Below, piece after piece: positions 1-7,164 of a stretch of 14,567 bases of DNA. The DNA is from CAZTTH01 sp964615975 (lineage in GTDB: Bacteria > Verrucomicrobiota > Lentisphaeria > JABSQK01 > JAJFLO01): positions 1-14,567 of the forward strand of contig CAZTTH010000071.1 in assembly GCA_964615975.1 (NCBI GenBank), read 5' to 3'. Both the position numbers and the translations under genes were made by a program. Position 1 is the first letter of the stretch, and each line of letters begins with the position of its first letter. The notes under the pieces are model-generated. The model ran no database searches. It was given only the letters and a program-made list of their open reading frames with translations, and had not been told where the DNA came from.

Positions 1-7
1 CGGTTCG

Positions 8-47
8 GAGGGAGGGGCGGCGCAATACAATGCGTCGTCTCTACCCC
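8..47. repeat. Long imperfect palindrome (REP/MITE-like hairpin)
   Basis: Positions 18-24 (CGGCGCA) pair with 31-37 (TGCGTCG) around a six-base loop. The stem continues outward through 13-17 against 38-42 and 10-11 against 44-45, with mismatches at 12/43 and 9/46. G-T wobbles sit at 20/35, 17/38 and 15/40, so the pairing suits folded RNA or single-stranded DNA better than a dimer-binding operator. It lies just past the stop of the minus-strand glycosyltransferase, but no T-run follows on either strand, so it is not a standard terminator. Short hairpins of this style (GTAGAGACG-type arms) occur as dispersed intergenic repeats in several bacterial groups; that resemblance is from memory. No second copy is visible in this window. 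Confidence 0.55.
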
Positions 48-91
48 TATCAACTTGCGTTAAACATATACAAATTCCGTTTGGAGTGCGA

Positions 92-1231
92 CTATACATC
101 TGCCAAATGCCGCCCCATCCGGGTGATGGTATCCGCCATCCGCTTCCAGGAATACTTTTCATTTTCCCGGCGAATATTTTCCCCAAAATTGATGGTATCT
201 TCATTGGTAAAAAAGTCTCCGATCGCCGCCGCGAACAGGGCATGATCAGCGGGCGCTACCAGGATGCCAGTGTGCCCATCATGAACGGCTTCGGGGAGTC
301 CGCCAACCCGGGTGGCAATAACGGGTTTGATGAAGCTATATGCGATTTGGATTATACCACTCTGGGTGGCGCTTACATAAGGCGCGGCCACGACATCCGC
401 GGCGGTGAAATATAATCCTACTTCCTCATTGGGAATATAGCGGTCAATGATGGTGATTGCCTGCTGTTCCTGCAAGCGTTGAATCGCATCATGATAAACT
501 GTCCGTGATTCATAAAATTCTCCGGCGACAATCAAATGATATCCTTGATCGGAAGGTAAATCCAACATCGCGGCCAACAACATTGCCAACCCTTTATACT
601 CCCGGACATAACCAAAAAACAGAATGACTTTCTTGCCCTGCACCTGCAAGCGTTGCCTGGCTTCTTCGCGTGTCACCGCGTGGTTGCTGCTAAAAAAATC
701 ATAGTTCGGATGAGGATTGGTAAGCACGAAGGCACGCGGGTACAACTGCAATAATTTCTCCCGATCTGCCGCGGAATGAGTAATAAAACCAACGGCCGCA
801 TTCAACCCATACCCCAGTAACATCCGATCCAGCCAGGAAGGTTCATGCGGAAACACATTATGACAGAGAAAACAACTGGGCAGGCGCGCCAGGCATGACG
901 CAAGTTTCGCGACCGTGCCAAAGGCGGGCGCAAAGAATGGATGCCACCAGGAGAAGAGCAAGAAATCGGGATCATATCGGCGAATCAAGCGGTAGGTATT
1001 GAACCAGGAAATCGGGTTGATTGAATCTAGACTAGAGATGTTGGGAACCCTGATCGTCATCTCTGAATGATCAAGTTGCGTGGCGCCGGGAAAAAGCAAT
1101 TTGGGATACTGGCGGGACAGGCTGTAAAATTGAATCTGATGATGCTCGGCCAAGGCGCGATAGAGTAGGGTGGTATAATGAGAGATACCCCCCCGGAAGG
1201 GATAAGTGAGACCTATCAAGGCGATTTTCAT
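92..1231 (-). CDS. GT4-type glycosyltransferase (GT-B fold)
   Basis: This 379-residue protein probably transfers a sugar from a nucleotide-sugar donor during surface polysaccharide or glycolipid synthesis, in the cytoplasm or at the inner membrane. It opens with MKIALIGLTYPFRGG-ISHY, the classic beta strand and glycine loop of GT4 enzymes. The mid-protein segment HNVFPHE and the C-terminal Rossmann half (VILFFGYVREYKG, then KPVIATRVGGLPEAV) are also typical. The acidic E-x7-E pair common in GT4 donor sites is not visible; the equivalent region reads ATQSGIIQIAY, so this is a divergent branch. The frame is open to an ATG at 1429, but the 66 extra residues precede the natural family start and resemble a signal peptide, so I chose 1231. 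Neither start has a clear Shine-Dalgarno sequence. Donor and acceptor cannot be told from the sequence. Confidence 0.85.
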   Translation of the reverse strand: MKIALIGLTYPFRGGISHYTTLLYRALAEHHQIQFYSLSRQYPKLLFPGATQLDHSEMTIRVPNISSLDSINPISWFNTYRLIRRYDPDFLLFSWWHPFFAPAFGTVAKLASCLARLPSCFLCHNVFPHEPSWLDRMLLGYGLNAAVGFITHSAADREKLLQLYPRAFVLTNPHPNYDFFSSNHAVTREEARQRLQVQGKKVILFFGYVREYKGLAMLLAAMLDLPSDQGYHLIVAGEFYESRTVYHDAIQRLQEQQAITIIDRYIPNEEVGLYFTAADVVAAPYVSATQSGIIQIAYSFIKPVIATRVGGLPEAVHDGHTGILVAPADHALFAAAIGDFFTNEDTINFGENIRRENEKYSWKRMADTITRMGRHLADV

Positions 1232-1429
1232 TTTCGTTAGCTGTCGATAATTACTTGATCGGTTATAATAGTGATGCGGCGCAATTTGGTGTAAATTTTT
1301 CTGAACCGAATGAAACCGGCCAAGATAACCATGGTCGGCCATTGCGCTTCCTGGCCCGATACAAAATAAGATAATAGCGGATAGCGGGATTAAAATTGAG
1401 CTTTTTATGCGCGACCAGTTTAATGACAT
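1232..1429 (-). other. Signal-peptide-like in-frame extension of the glycosyltransferase
   Basis: The frame of the glycosyltransferase stays open upstream to an ATG at 1427-1429. Its first 31 or so residues have a basic start (W-S-R-I-K), a hydrophobic core (ILIPLSAIILFCIG) and an Ala-x-Ala-like site (SAMA before DH), so they look like a Sec signal peptide. About 35 polar residues follow before the expected enzyme start. This could be a chance open frame, a membrane anchor, or the start of a small exported protein joined in frame to the enzyme. Exporting a nucleotide-sugar-dependent enzyme would make little sense, so I do not include it in the CDS. Confidence 0.3.
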
Positions 1430-1466
1430 GAAATATTATTTAAATACTAAGAAATAGCATTTTCCC

Positions 1467-1811
1467 ATGCCTGAGATCTCAAACGAACACGAGTATGATG
1501 ACACTCTGCGTGACATCGCCCGCCAAATTGGATTGGGAATAAAACGACGTCAGGTAATTCTTGGAGGCGACCGATTAGCGTTGCATATTCGCCGGCAACA
1601 AGTGGGCATGGTTTGGGCAACCATTGATTTGTCCCGACATGCGCTCCACAAGATTAAAGCTGTTTGTCATGAATCGCACATTCCCCTGTTAATCGCCGGC
1701 ACTTCGGATGAGGTTTCCGAACAAACCGCCGAACCACGGGTAAAGGTTTATCTCTTGCGAAAAGGCTTTTCCGGACTTCATCGCATCATCCGCATGATAA
1801 ACTCCGCTTAA
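1467..1811 (+). CDS. L7Ae/L30e-fold RNA-binding protein (YlxQ-like)
   Basis: This small 114-residue protein fits the ribosomal L7Ae/L30e/S12e fold, whose members bind kink-turn or other structured RNA. The run from about residue 22 to 85 follows the family rhythm: GIKRRQVILGG, then a helix with IRRQQ, a strand ending in ATIDLS, a helix with KAVCHESHIP, and a closing strand VKVYLLRKGF at about 92-101. Bacterial relatives (YlxQ, YbxF) usually lie in the nusA-infB or rpsL operons; this copy stands alone, divergent from a glycosyltransferase. The stretch that carries the RNA-contacting Asn-Glu in archaeal L7Ae reads differently here, so the RNA target is open. The ATG at 1467 has no obvious Shine-Dalgarno sequence. 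The fold assignment is from motif reading only. Confidence 0.6.
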   Translation: MPEISNEHEYDDTLRDIARQIGLGIKRRQVILGGDRLALHIRRQQVGMVWATIDLSRHALHKIKAVCHESHIPLLIAGTSDEVSEQTAEPRVKVYLLRKGFSGLHRIIRMINSA

Positions 1812-1830
1812 GGCAATGGGTTTATTGGAT

Positions 1831-1847
1831 TTCCTTACCATAAGGAA
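1831..1847 (+). terminator. Small stem-loop after the L7Ae-like gene
   Basis: TTCCTTA at 1831-1837 and TAAGGAA at 1841-1847 form a perfect seven-base stem with a three-base loop, 19 bases after the stop codon. No T-tract follows, so if it ends transcription it is a weak or factor-assisted site. Confidence 0.25.
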
Positions 1848-1862
1848 TTAACCGGAGAATGT

Positions 1863-1890
1863 TTGGTAAAAATAAATTAGCGATTATTAT
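1863..1890 (+). promoter_or_regulatory. Candidate sigma70-type promoter of the GH78-like gene
   Basis: TTGGTA at 1863-1868 and TATTAT at 1885-1890 are separated by 16 bases and match the -35 and -10 consensus at 4 and 5 of 6 positions. Transcription would begin near 1897, giving a leader of about 130 bases. The region is AT-rich, so chance matches are likely. Confidence 0.3.
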
Positions 1891-1893
1891 ATA

Positions 1894-1924
1894 TGGAATT
1901 TGTCGTAATCGTTGTTAAATTCCA
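1894..1924. promoter_or_regulatory. Inverted repeat, possible operator or leader hairpin
   Basis: TGGAATTT at 1894-1901 and AAATTCCA at 1917-1924 are perfect inverted copies separated by 15 bases. The element begins four bases after the candidate -10 box, where a repressor would block initiation. Alternatively it forms an eight-pair stem at the very start of the transcript. It may control the sugar-hydrolase-like gene downstream. No regulator gene lies beside it. Confidence 0.35.
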
Positions 1925-2025
1925 CTTGTTAGCAATCCCCGTTTATGACTTGTGAGTCGGGAAGGGAATTAATAAATTCATCCATCTAATATGAGTACAC
2001 AGTTAACACTTAATATCTTTTAATT

Positions 2026-4872
2026 ATGGTCAGTACCGGCTTACCAGCAGAAATTCAAGCGGAGTGGATTTGGAAAACTCAAACCACTGATGAAATTGAG
2101 AGTTATGTCTTCTTTCGTCGGGAATTTACCTTGGACGAAACTCCCCGAAGCGCGGAGTTATGGATAACAGCGGGCACATTTTTTCATCTCTATGTAAATG
2201 GGCGGCATTTCTATTACGGCCCATCGCCGGCATTGGGCAATCAATTTTACGTCGAATATATCGATGTCGGTTTCTGCCTGGAAATCGGCAGGAATGTGAT
2301 CACGGTTCTGGTCCATAATTTGAATTTGGCGCGCTCAGCCCAGATGCGCAAAAAAAGCGGTTTGTGGTGTCAACTAAACATTGATGGGAATCCTACGATC
2401 CTGAGCGATGAAAGTTGGTCCTGGTATGACCCCGATTGTTATCAAAAAAACCAACCGCGCCTTTCTAAATTGTCGGGATTGGTTGAATCCGTAGATCTGC
2501 GCAAGTATCCCACCGGCTGGAAGGATTTGGATTATCAAGCCGATAAATGGAAATTGGTCGCCAACTCGACGCCTGTCGATGGCAGCCGGGTATTGGTTCC
2601 GTCGCAATCCGTCGAAAAAATATCGGAAAAAGTGCCCTTTGATATCCTCCTTTATCAGGGACAAACAAAGTTGGATAAAGCGATATTCCAGATTTTCTTT
2701 CCGCCGGCATTCAAAAATAACTGCACCGGACTTTTTGTCGCTGAAACCTTTGTCAATTTTCAAGAGCCGAGCCGGGATTTCCTTTTTTATCTGATATCCG
2801 ATGATCCCTATTACCTTTTCATCAACAACACTCTGGTGAAAAAACAGGGTGGCGGCACCGTCAGCGCCTGGTCGGATCCCATGCTTAATCCCCCCCATTG
2901 TTATCAGCAGGACGAAATGGCGCCAATGGAAGGACGTTTTCCCTTGACCGAGGGGTGGAACCGGATTTTAATCTATCAGTATGTCGACCTCAACTCCTCC
3001 AGCATGACCTTGATATTTCCCGAATTGGAAGAACGCGAAATCAAGTTTGTCAAAACCCAATCCGCGTTCGGTTTACCGGGATGGAATTTTGCCGGACCAC
3101 TCACCATGCCCTTCAACCATGCCTCTGGTTCCCTCTCCATGACGAACCTGCCGCAAAGCACATTTCATGCGATTCATCCCCATGATATTTCGGCGTATTT
3201 ATTAGCGTACACCTATGAAGATAATCCTATTTTGAATCTCCCCCAGGATTCGGTTGAATTGAAAAGTGGTGAATACGCGATATTCGAGATCGAAAAATAT
3301 ACACGTGGATGTGTGGACATGATCCTAAATGGCAGAAATGGCGACACCGTGGATTTGGTCTATGGCGGATACCTGAAAGGTAACGTCCTCCTGCCCTTGG
3401 ATCGAGGGGTGCGACGGCTTTATTCCATAACTTTGAATGATGGTGTCAACCATTGGCAGGCAGTGACGCCGCATGGAATGAAATATGTGATGATCGTCGT
3501 TCGCAATGCCGCTGGTGTTGTCAGTATTGAAGATATCGGTATTCGCAAAATCAATTATATCTATAAAGACCAAAACATTTTTGTGTGCTCGGATGAGCTG
3601 CTCAATCAGGTATGGGAGCGGGGGGTAATCACCCTGAACGCAACCTGCGATCATATTTTCCTGAGTTCATCAGGCAATGATGGCGGCCAATTGCTGGCCG
3701 ACGCGATGATCCAAAGCCTGACGAGTTTTTATATCATGGGAAATCACACCATGGGAGAAAAAGCCTTGCGTGAATTCGCCAATGCCCAGTATGAAACCGG
3801 CGAAATTCCAGCGGTCGCGCCCAGTGACCTCTACTTGCGCTATCTTGATTATACCATGTTATGGCCGGTATGGCTGTATCACCATGTCCTGTATACCGGC
3901 AATCACCAAATTGTGAAAGAATTCATGCCCAATCTCGAGCGGTTGATTGCGTTTCTCGAAGCCAGTGCCAATCCCCAATCCAAACTTTTGGAAAATTTGC
4001 TTCCCCCCTATCATAATTATTGTTTGATCGACTATGATCGTTTTATCGATCGCCGGGGGATTTCGACCGGGCTGAACGCGATTTATTGCTACAGTCTCGC
4101 CAAGACGGAAGCCTTGTTTTCCATGGCAGGAAATACCGAGCTTTCTCAGAAGTGCGCGAAATTAGCCGGAGAAATAGCTGTCAATATCAGAAATCTGACC
4201 TGGAATAAGGATAAAGGGTTGTTTGCGGATAGCTGGCTGAACGATAAACTATCGGATTCCTGCTCGCTGCAAACCAATATTTTACTCCTCAATTCCAATA
4301 TCGCCCTGCCGGAACAATTCGAAGCTGTCTTCAATCATTTCTTCCTTGATTACGCCCCCTTTCATGAACCCATCAAGGATGGCGAAAACGATAATCCTTA
4401 CTTCAAATTCTTCCTCCTGGAAATGGCTTTCAATCTCGGATTACGTGAATGGGGGATTGAATATATGCGCTACTATTGGGGTAAGATGGTGCAGTTGGGC
4501 GCCTCAACGTGGTGGGATAAATTCAATCCCGATATGGAATTCGGACCGGAAAACGCCACCAGTATCTGTCATGGCTATGCCTCGTTTCCCAATTATTATC
4601 TGATCCGGGAAGTAATCGGCTTGCAGTCCGCGGTGCCGGGATCTTCCAAGATTTTTTTCAATCCCGTCCTCACCGCCTGTGAATGGGCCAAAGCCAAGAT
4701 CAGAACCCCGCAAGGCAATATCAGAGCTGAATGGAGCCATCTGGAATCAGGCGAATTGGAAATCAGGATCGATGCCGATTTCCCTCTCGAAGTCATTCCC
4801 AAGCTTGATCCAAACATTGCCGCCAAAGCAATCGTTCATATCAGTGATAATGTAAACATTGTTGAGGGTTGA
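2026..4872 (+). CDS. GH78-like (alpha-L-rhamnosidase fold) protein with divergent catalytic motifs
   Basis: The 948-residue protein has the multi-domain plan of GH78. An N-terminal beta domain (about 10-190) starts AEWIW and includes LYVNGRHFYYGPSP. A second sugar-binding-like beta region (about 215-345) and a linker beta domain (about 415-515) follow. The (alpha/alpha)6 barrel (about 525-860) carries SICHGY at 847-851 and a typical IG-x10-FFNP tail. There is no signal peptide, so it is cytoplasmic and would act on imported glycans. The hallmark acidic motif of GH78 (D-x-P-x-R-[DE]...W-x-GD) reads LSSSGNDGGQLLAD here, keeping only D552 and D559. The place where I expect the general-base Glu holds TWWDKF (D831). 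The fold seems secure, but rhamnose specificity, or activity at all, does not. It stands alone with no transporter or regulator neighbour. Confidence 0.8.
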   Translation: MVSTGLPAEIQAEWIWKTQTTDEIESYVFFRREFTLDETPRSAELWITAGTFFHLYVNGRHFYYGPSPALGNQFYVEYIDVGFCLEIGRNVITVLVHNLNLARSAQMRKKSGLWCQLNIDGNPTILSDESWSWYDPDCYQKNQPRLSKLSGLVESVDLRKYPTGWKDLDYQADKWKLVANSTPVDGSRVLVPSQSVEKISEKVPFDILLYQGQTKLDKAIFQIFFPPAFKNNCTGLFVAETFVNFQEPSRDFLFYLISDDPYYLFINNTLVKKQGGGTVSAWSDPMLNPPHCYQQDEMAPMEGRFPLTEGWNRILIYQYVDLNSSSMTLIFPELEEREIKFVKTQSAFGLPGWNFAGPLTMPFNHASGSLSMTNLPQSTFHAIHPHDISAYLLAYTYEDNPILNLPQDSVELKSGEYAIFEIEKYTRGCVDMILNGRNGDTVDLVYGGYLKGNVLLPLDRGVRRLYSITLNDGVNHWQAVTPHGMKYVMIVVRNAAGVVSIEDIGIRKINYIYKDQNIFVCSDELLNQVWERGVITLNATCDHIFLSSSGNDGGQLLADAMIQSLTSFYIMGNHTMGEKALREFANAQYETGEIPAVAPSDLYLRYLDYTMLWPVWLYHHVLYTGNHQIVKEFMPNLERLIAFLEASANPQSKLLENLLPPYHNYCLIDYDRFIDRRGISTGLNAIYCYSLAKTEALFSMAGNTELSQKCAKLAGEIAVNIRNLTWNKDKGLFADSWLNDKLSDSCSLQTNILLLNSNIALPEQFEAVFNHFFLDYAPFHEPIKDGENDNPYFKFFLLEMAFNLGLREWGIEYMRYYWGKMVQLGASTWWDKFNPDMEFGPENATSICHGYASFPNYYLIREVIGLQSAVPGSSKIFFNPVLTACEWAKAKIRTPQGNIRAEWSHLESGELEIRIDADFPLEVIPKLDPNIAAKAIVHISDNVNIVEG

Positions 4873-4945
4873 AAGCGCTATTTTTCAGTTGCTTTTGCTT
4901 TTTTCCTTATCCATGCCAGATTACTCCCTTTTCAGCTAATTAATA

Positions 4946-4975
4946 TTAACTATCTTATCATAATCAATTTATAAA
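4946..4975 (+). promoter_or_regulatory. Candidate promoter of rplU
   Basis: TTAACT at 4946-4951 and TATAAA at 4970-4975, separated by 18 bases, lie 25 bases before the rplU start codon. A short leader with an AGGTG Shine-Dalgarno-like sequence at 4991-4995 follows. Matches are moderate and the stretch is AT-rich. Confidence 0.3.
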
Positions 4976-4999
4976 TCAGCGAATCGCACAGGTGTCATC

Positions 5000-5314
5000 A
5001 TGTATGCAGTCATAGAAACAGGCGGGAAACAATATCGTGTATCTGAAGGTGAAATAATTGCCATCGAACGGATCGATGTTGCTATCGACGATGTCGTAAC
5101 CTTTGATCGGGTGTTGGCAGTCACGAATCAAAACAACGAGTTATCAGTGGGCCAGCCGTTTTTGGAAAACGCCACGGTGAATGGCAAAGTCGTCGCCAAT
5201 ACCCGCACGAAAAAAGTCATTGTTTATAAAATGAAACGACGCAAGGGTTATAAGCGAAAACATGGCCATCGGCAATTGGGAACCCAGGTTGAAATTGTGG
5301 AAATCAAGCCTTGA
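5000..5314 (+). CDS. rplU: 50S ribosomal protein L21
   Basis: L21 binds 23S rRNA in the large ribosomal subunit. All 104 residues fit the family, from the start MYAVIETGGKQYRVSEGE to the basic signature KMKRRKGYKRKHGHRQ at about 77-92 and the end EIVEIKP. Length is normal and the ATG at 5000 has an AGGTG five bases upstream. In most bacteria rplU is followed directly by rpmA (L27) and often obgE. Here the stop codon TGA (5312-5314) overlaps the start of a HIT-family gene instead, so L27 must be encoded elsewhere or the cluster has been rearranged. Confidence 0.97.
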   Translation: MYAVIETGGKQYRVSEGEIIAIERIDVAIDDVVTFDRVLAVTNQNNELSVGQPFLENATVNGKVVANTRTKKVIVYKMKRRKGYKRKHGHRQLGTQVEIVEIKP

Positions 5315-5739
5315 ATTGCATCTTCTGCCAGATTGTTAAAGGGATAATCCCGGCCACCAGAGTATTCGAGGACGAGCTTGTTTTTTGTTTCCTCGATATC
5401 GCCCCGATAACTCCGGGGCATTCCCTGATCATCCCCAAGGAACATCACACCAGCCTGACCACCGTCCCGGCTCATTTTTTGGCGCGCATGATGACGATTG
5501 CTCCAGCGCTGGCTCAGGCGATCACTCGGGTTACTGATGGCGATGGATTCAATTTGCATTTATCCAATGGCCAATGCGCCGGTCAGGTCGTGCCCCATGT
5601 TCATCTCCATGTGATTCCCCGTTCGCCCACGGATGGTTTCACTTGGGGATGGCGTTCCGGTAAATACGAAAATCCGGAGCAAGCCAGGGAATTAGGCGCG
5701 AAAATCCGTGCCCGATTCGACAAGATGACCACAAAGTAA
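5311..5739 (+). CDS. HIT-family (histidine triad) nucleotide hydrolase
   Basis: Histidine-triad proteins hydrolyse nucleoside phosphoramidates and related nucleotide conjugates. The 142-residue product opens with NCIFCQIVKG (zinc-type cysteines C3 and C6), continues with PGHSLIIPKEHH at about 35-46, and ends its core with the triad HVHLHVIPR (H96, H98, H100; H98 is the expected nucleophile). The first in-frame ATG would delete half the fold, so translation must start upstream. TTG at 5311 gives exactly the usual family N-terminus. This TTG overlaps the rplU stop (TTGA), so the gene is probably translated by coupling or re-initiation behind rplU. The cellular substrate is not evident. Confidence 0.93.
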   Translation: MNCIFCQIVKGIIPATRVFEDELVFCFLDIAPITPGHSLIIPKEHHTSLTTVPAHFLARMMTIAPALAQAITRVTDGDGFNLHLSNGQCAGQVVPHVHLHVIPRSPTDGFTWGWRSGKYENPEQARELGAKIRARFDKMTTK

Positions 5740-5795
5740 GCGCGAATAATCTGGTCATTTCACCTGCAAGCGGTCGAATGAACGGCTTCATGATA

Positions 5796-5835
5796 ATCAG
5801 GTTGGCAACGGTGCAATTTTTTTCAAAAACCTGAT
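5796..5835. terminator. Inverted repeat with internal T-run after the HIT gene
   Basis: ATCAGGTT at 5796-5803 and AACCTGAT at 5828-5835 are perfect inverted copies with a 24-base loop. The loop contains a run of seven T (5817-5823). It lies 56 bases after the HIT stop and could stop transcription before the next gene, though the T-run is inside the loop rather than after the stem, so the role is unsure. Confidence 0.25.
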
Positions 5836-5911
5836 GGGGTTCAGAATCAATGGTCTCGAATTCCACAGTATGCCCCCTCATCAAATTATAACCATTGTTA
5901 TTCTGGAGTAG

Positions 5912-7141
5912 ATGGTTACGCTCATGTCAAAACACTCATATTGCTTGTGGTTATGCCTATGCCTGCCGTTCTTATCTTTGTCTGCCGCGGTTCTCCCCGG
6001 TATTGATGTCTTTCTTCAGGGGTATACTTATCTGGTCAAGGGACAGCGGGTGGGCTTGATCACCAATCAAACCGGGGTTGATCGCAACGGAATACCTTCC
6101 ATCGATCTCTTATATCGTCATCCGGATGTTAATCTGGTCGCCCTGTTCGCTCCCGAGCATGGCATTCGCGGCACTTTGAAAGCCGGAGAATTGGTTCCCG
6201 ACGCGCGGGACCAGAAAACCGGGTTGAAAATTTATTCTCTCTATGGCGGCAAAGATCATCGTCCGCCGAAAATAGGTTTGGATCATGTCGATGTTTTGAT
6301 CTATGATATCCAGGATGTCGGCAGTCGTGCCTATACCTATATCTGGAGCATGGCTGAAGCGATGGCTGCCGCGGGCGAAGCGGGTAAATCCTTCATCGTT
6401 CTCGATCGCCCGAATCCATTGGGTTGCATCTCCATAGATGGTCCGATCACCGAAACTCAATGGATTTCTTTTCTCGGATTATATCCGATCCCGCGGGTTT
6501 ATGGATTAACGGTCGGGGAATTGGCGCGGTATTTAAATCGGGAGCACCATTTGCAATGCCGTCTGATGATTATCCCCATGGCGGGATATCGTCGGTCCAT
6601 GACCTGGCCGGAGACCGGATTAAACTGGGTCGCTCCCTCGCCCAATATTCCATCACCTGAATCTGCCTATTGTTTTGGCGCCACCGGCACCATCGGCACC
6701 TTGAATCTTCTTCAAATTGGGATCGGCACCGACCTGCCATTTCAAATGGTCGGCGCCAGCTGGCTCGATTCCGAGAATGCCGCCAAAACCCTGAACCGCA
6801 GCAAATTGCCCGGCGTCCATTTCCATCCCTTTCAATTCGTGCCCAAATCCGGCAGCCAATCGGGGGTAAAGGTGAATGCGGTACGCCTGGAAGTTGTCGA
6901 TCCCCGAAAATTCAAACCCGCCACCACCGAACTTCATATTCTCAGTTATCTGAGAAATCATTATCCCAGACAATTGGTCTGGCAACCGGATAGAATCCCT
7001 TCATTCGATAAAGCCATGGGAACCAGCAGTGTACGAGAAAAAATTGTTAACAACGAGAATCCTGACAAGATTGCCCGGCAGTGGGACAAGGAAATAGCCC
7101 CCTACAGGCAACGGCAAATTCCCTACCATATTTATCCTTAA
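5912..7141 (+). CDS. DUF1343/GH171 exo-beta-N-acetylmuramidase, NamZ-like
   Basis: DUF1343 proteins include NamZ, an enzyme that removes terminal N-acetylmuramic acid from peptidoglycan fragments (family GH171). The 409 residues begin with a Sec signal peptide (basic H-S-K start, hydrophobic LWLCLCLPFLSLSAA, likely cut near residue 26-28; no lipobox cysteine), so the protein is exported. Family landmarks follow: GLITNQTGVDRNG at 48-60, LFAPEHGIRG at 78-87, IYDIQDVGSRAYTY at 130-143, DRPNPLG, GLTVGELA and WVAPSPNIPS. The conserved Glu82 of PEHG is a likely active-site residue. A GGAG lies three bases before the ATG at 5912; the ATG at 5924 would be 15 bases away, so I keep 5912. In the periplasm it would serve wall turnover or muropeptide salvage. 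No MurNAc transporter or kinase gene is nearby. Confidence 0.88.
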   Translation: MVTLMSKHSYCLWLCLCLPFLSLSAAVLPGIDVFLQGYTYLVKGQRVGLITNQTGVDRNGIPSIDLLYRHPDVNLVALFAPEHGIRGTLKAGELVPDARDQKTGLKIYSLYGGKDHRPPKIGLDHVDVLIYDIQDVGSRAYTYIWSMAEAMAAAGEAGKSFIVLDRPNPLGCISIDGPITETQWISFLGLYPIPRVYGLTVGELARYLNREHHLQCRLMIIPMAGYRRSMTWPETGLNWVAPSPNIPSPESAYCFGATGTIGTLNLLQIGIGTDLPFQMVGASWLDSENAAKTLNRSKLPGVHFHPFQFVPKSGSQSGVKVNAVRLEVVDPRKFKPATTELHILSYLRNHYPRQLVWQPDRIPSFDKAMGTSSVREKIVNNENPDKIARQWDKEIAPYRQRQIPYHIYP

Positions 7142-7164
7142 AATCAGTATCCGGTTTTATTGCC

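Noticed and set aside
2374..2898. A 174-codon minus-strand frame inside the GH78-like gene
   Set aside because: It is antisense to a continuous family-matching protein and has no ribosome-binding site or domain.
5639..5884. An 81-codon open frame on the minus strand partly covering the gap after the HIT gene
   Set aside because: Its second half is antisense to the HIT gene, it matches no family I recognise, and the first 45 residues are not enough to claim a gene, although their composition is not obviously random.
7081..7164. Earlier ATG for the thioesterase overlapping the NamZ-like gene
   Set aside because: The 28 added residues are unlike YbgC-type N-termini and are simply the muramidase end read in another frame.
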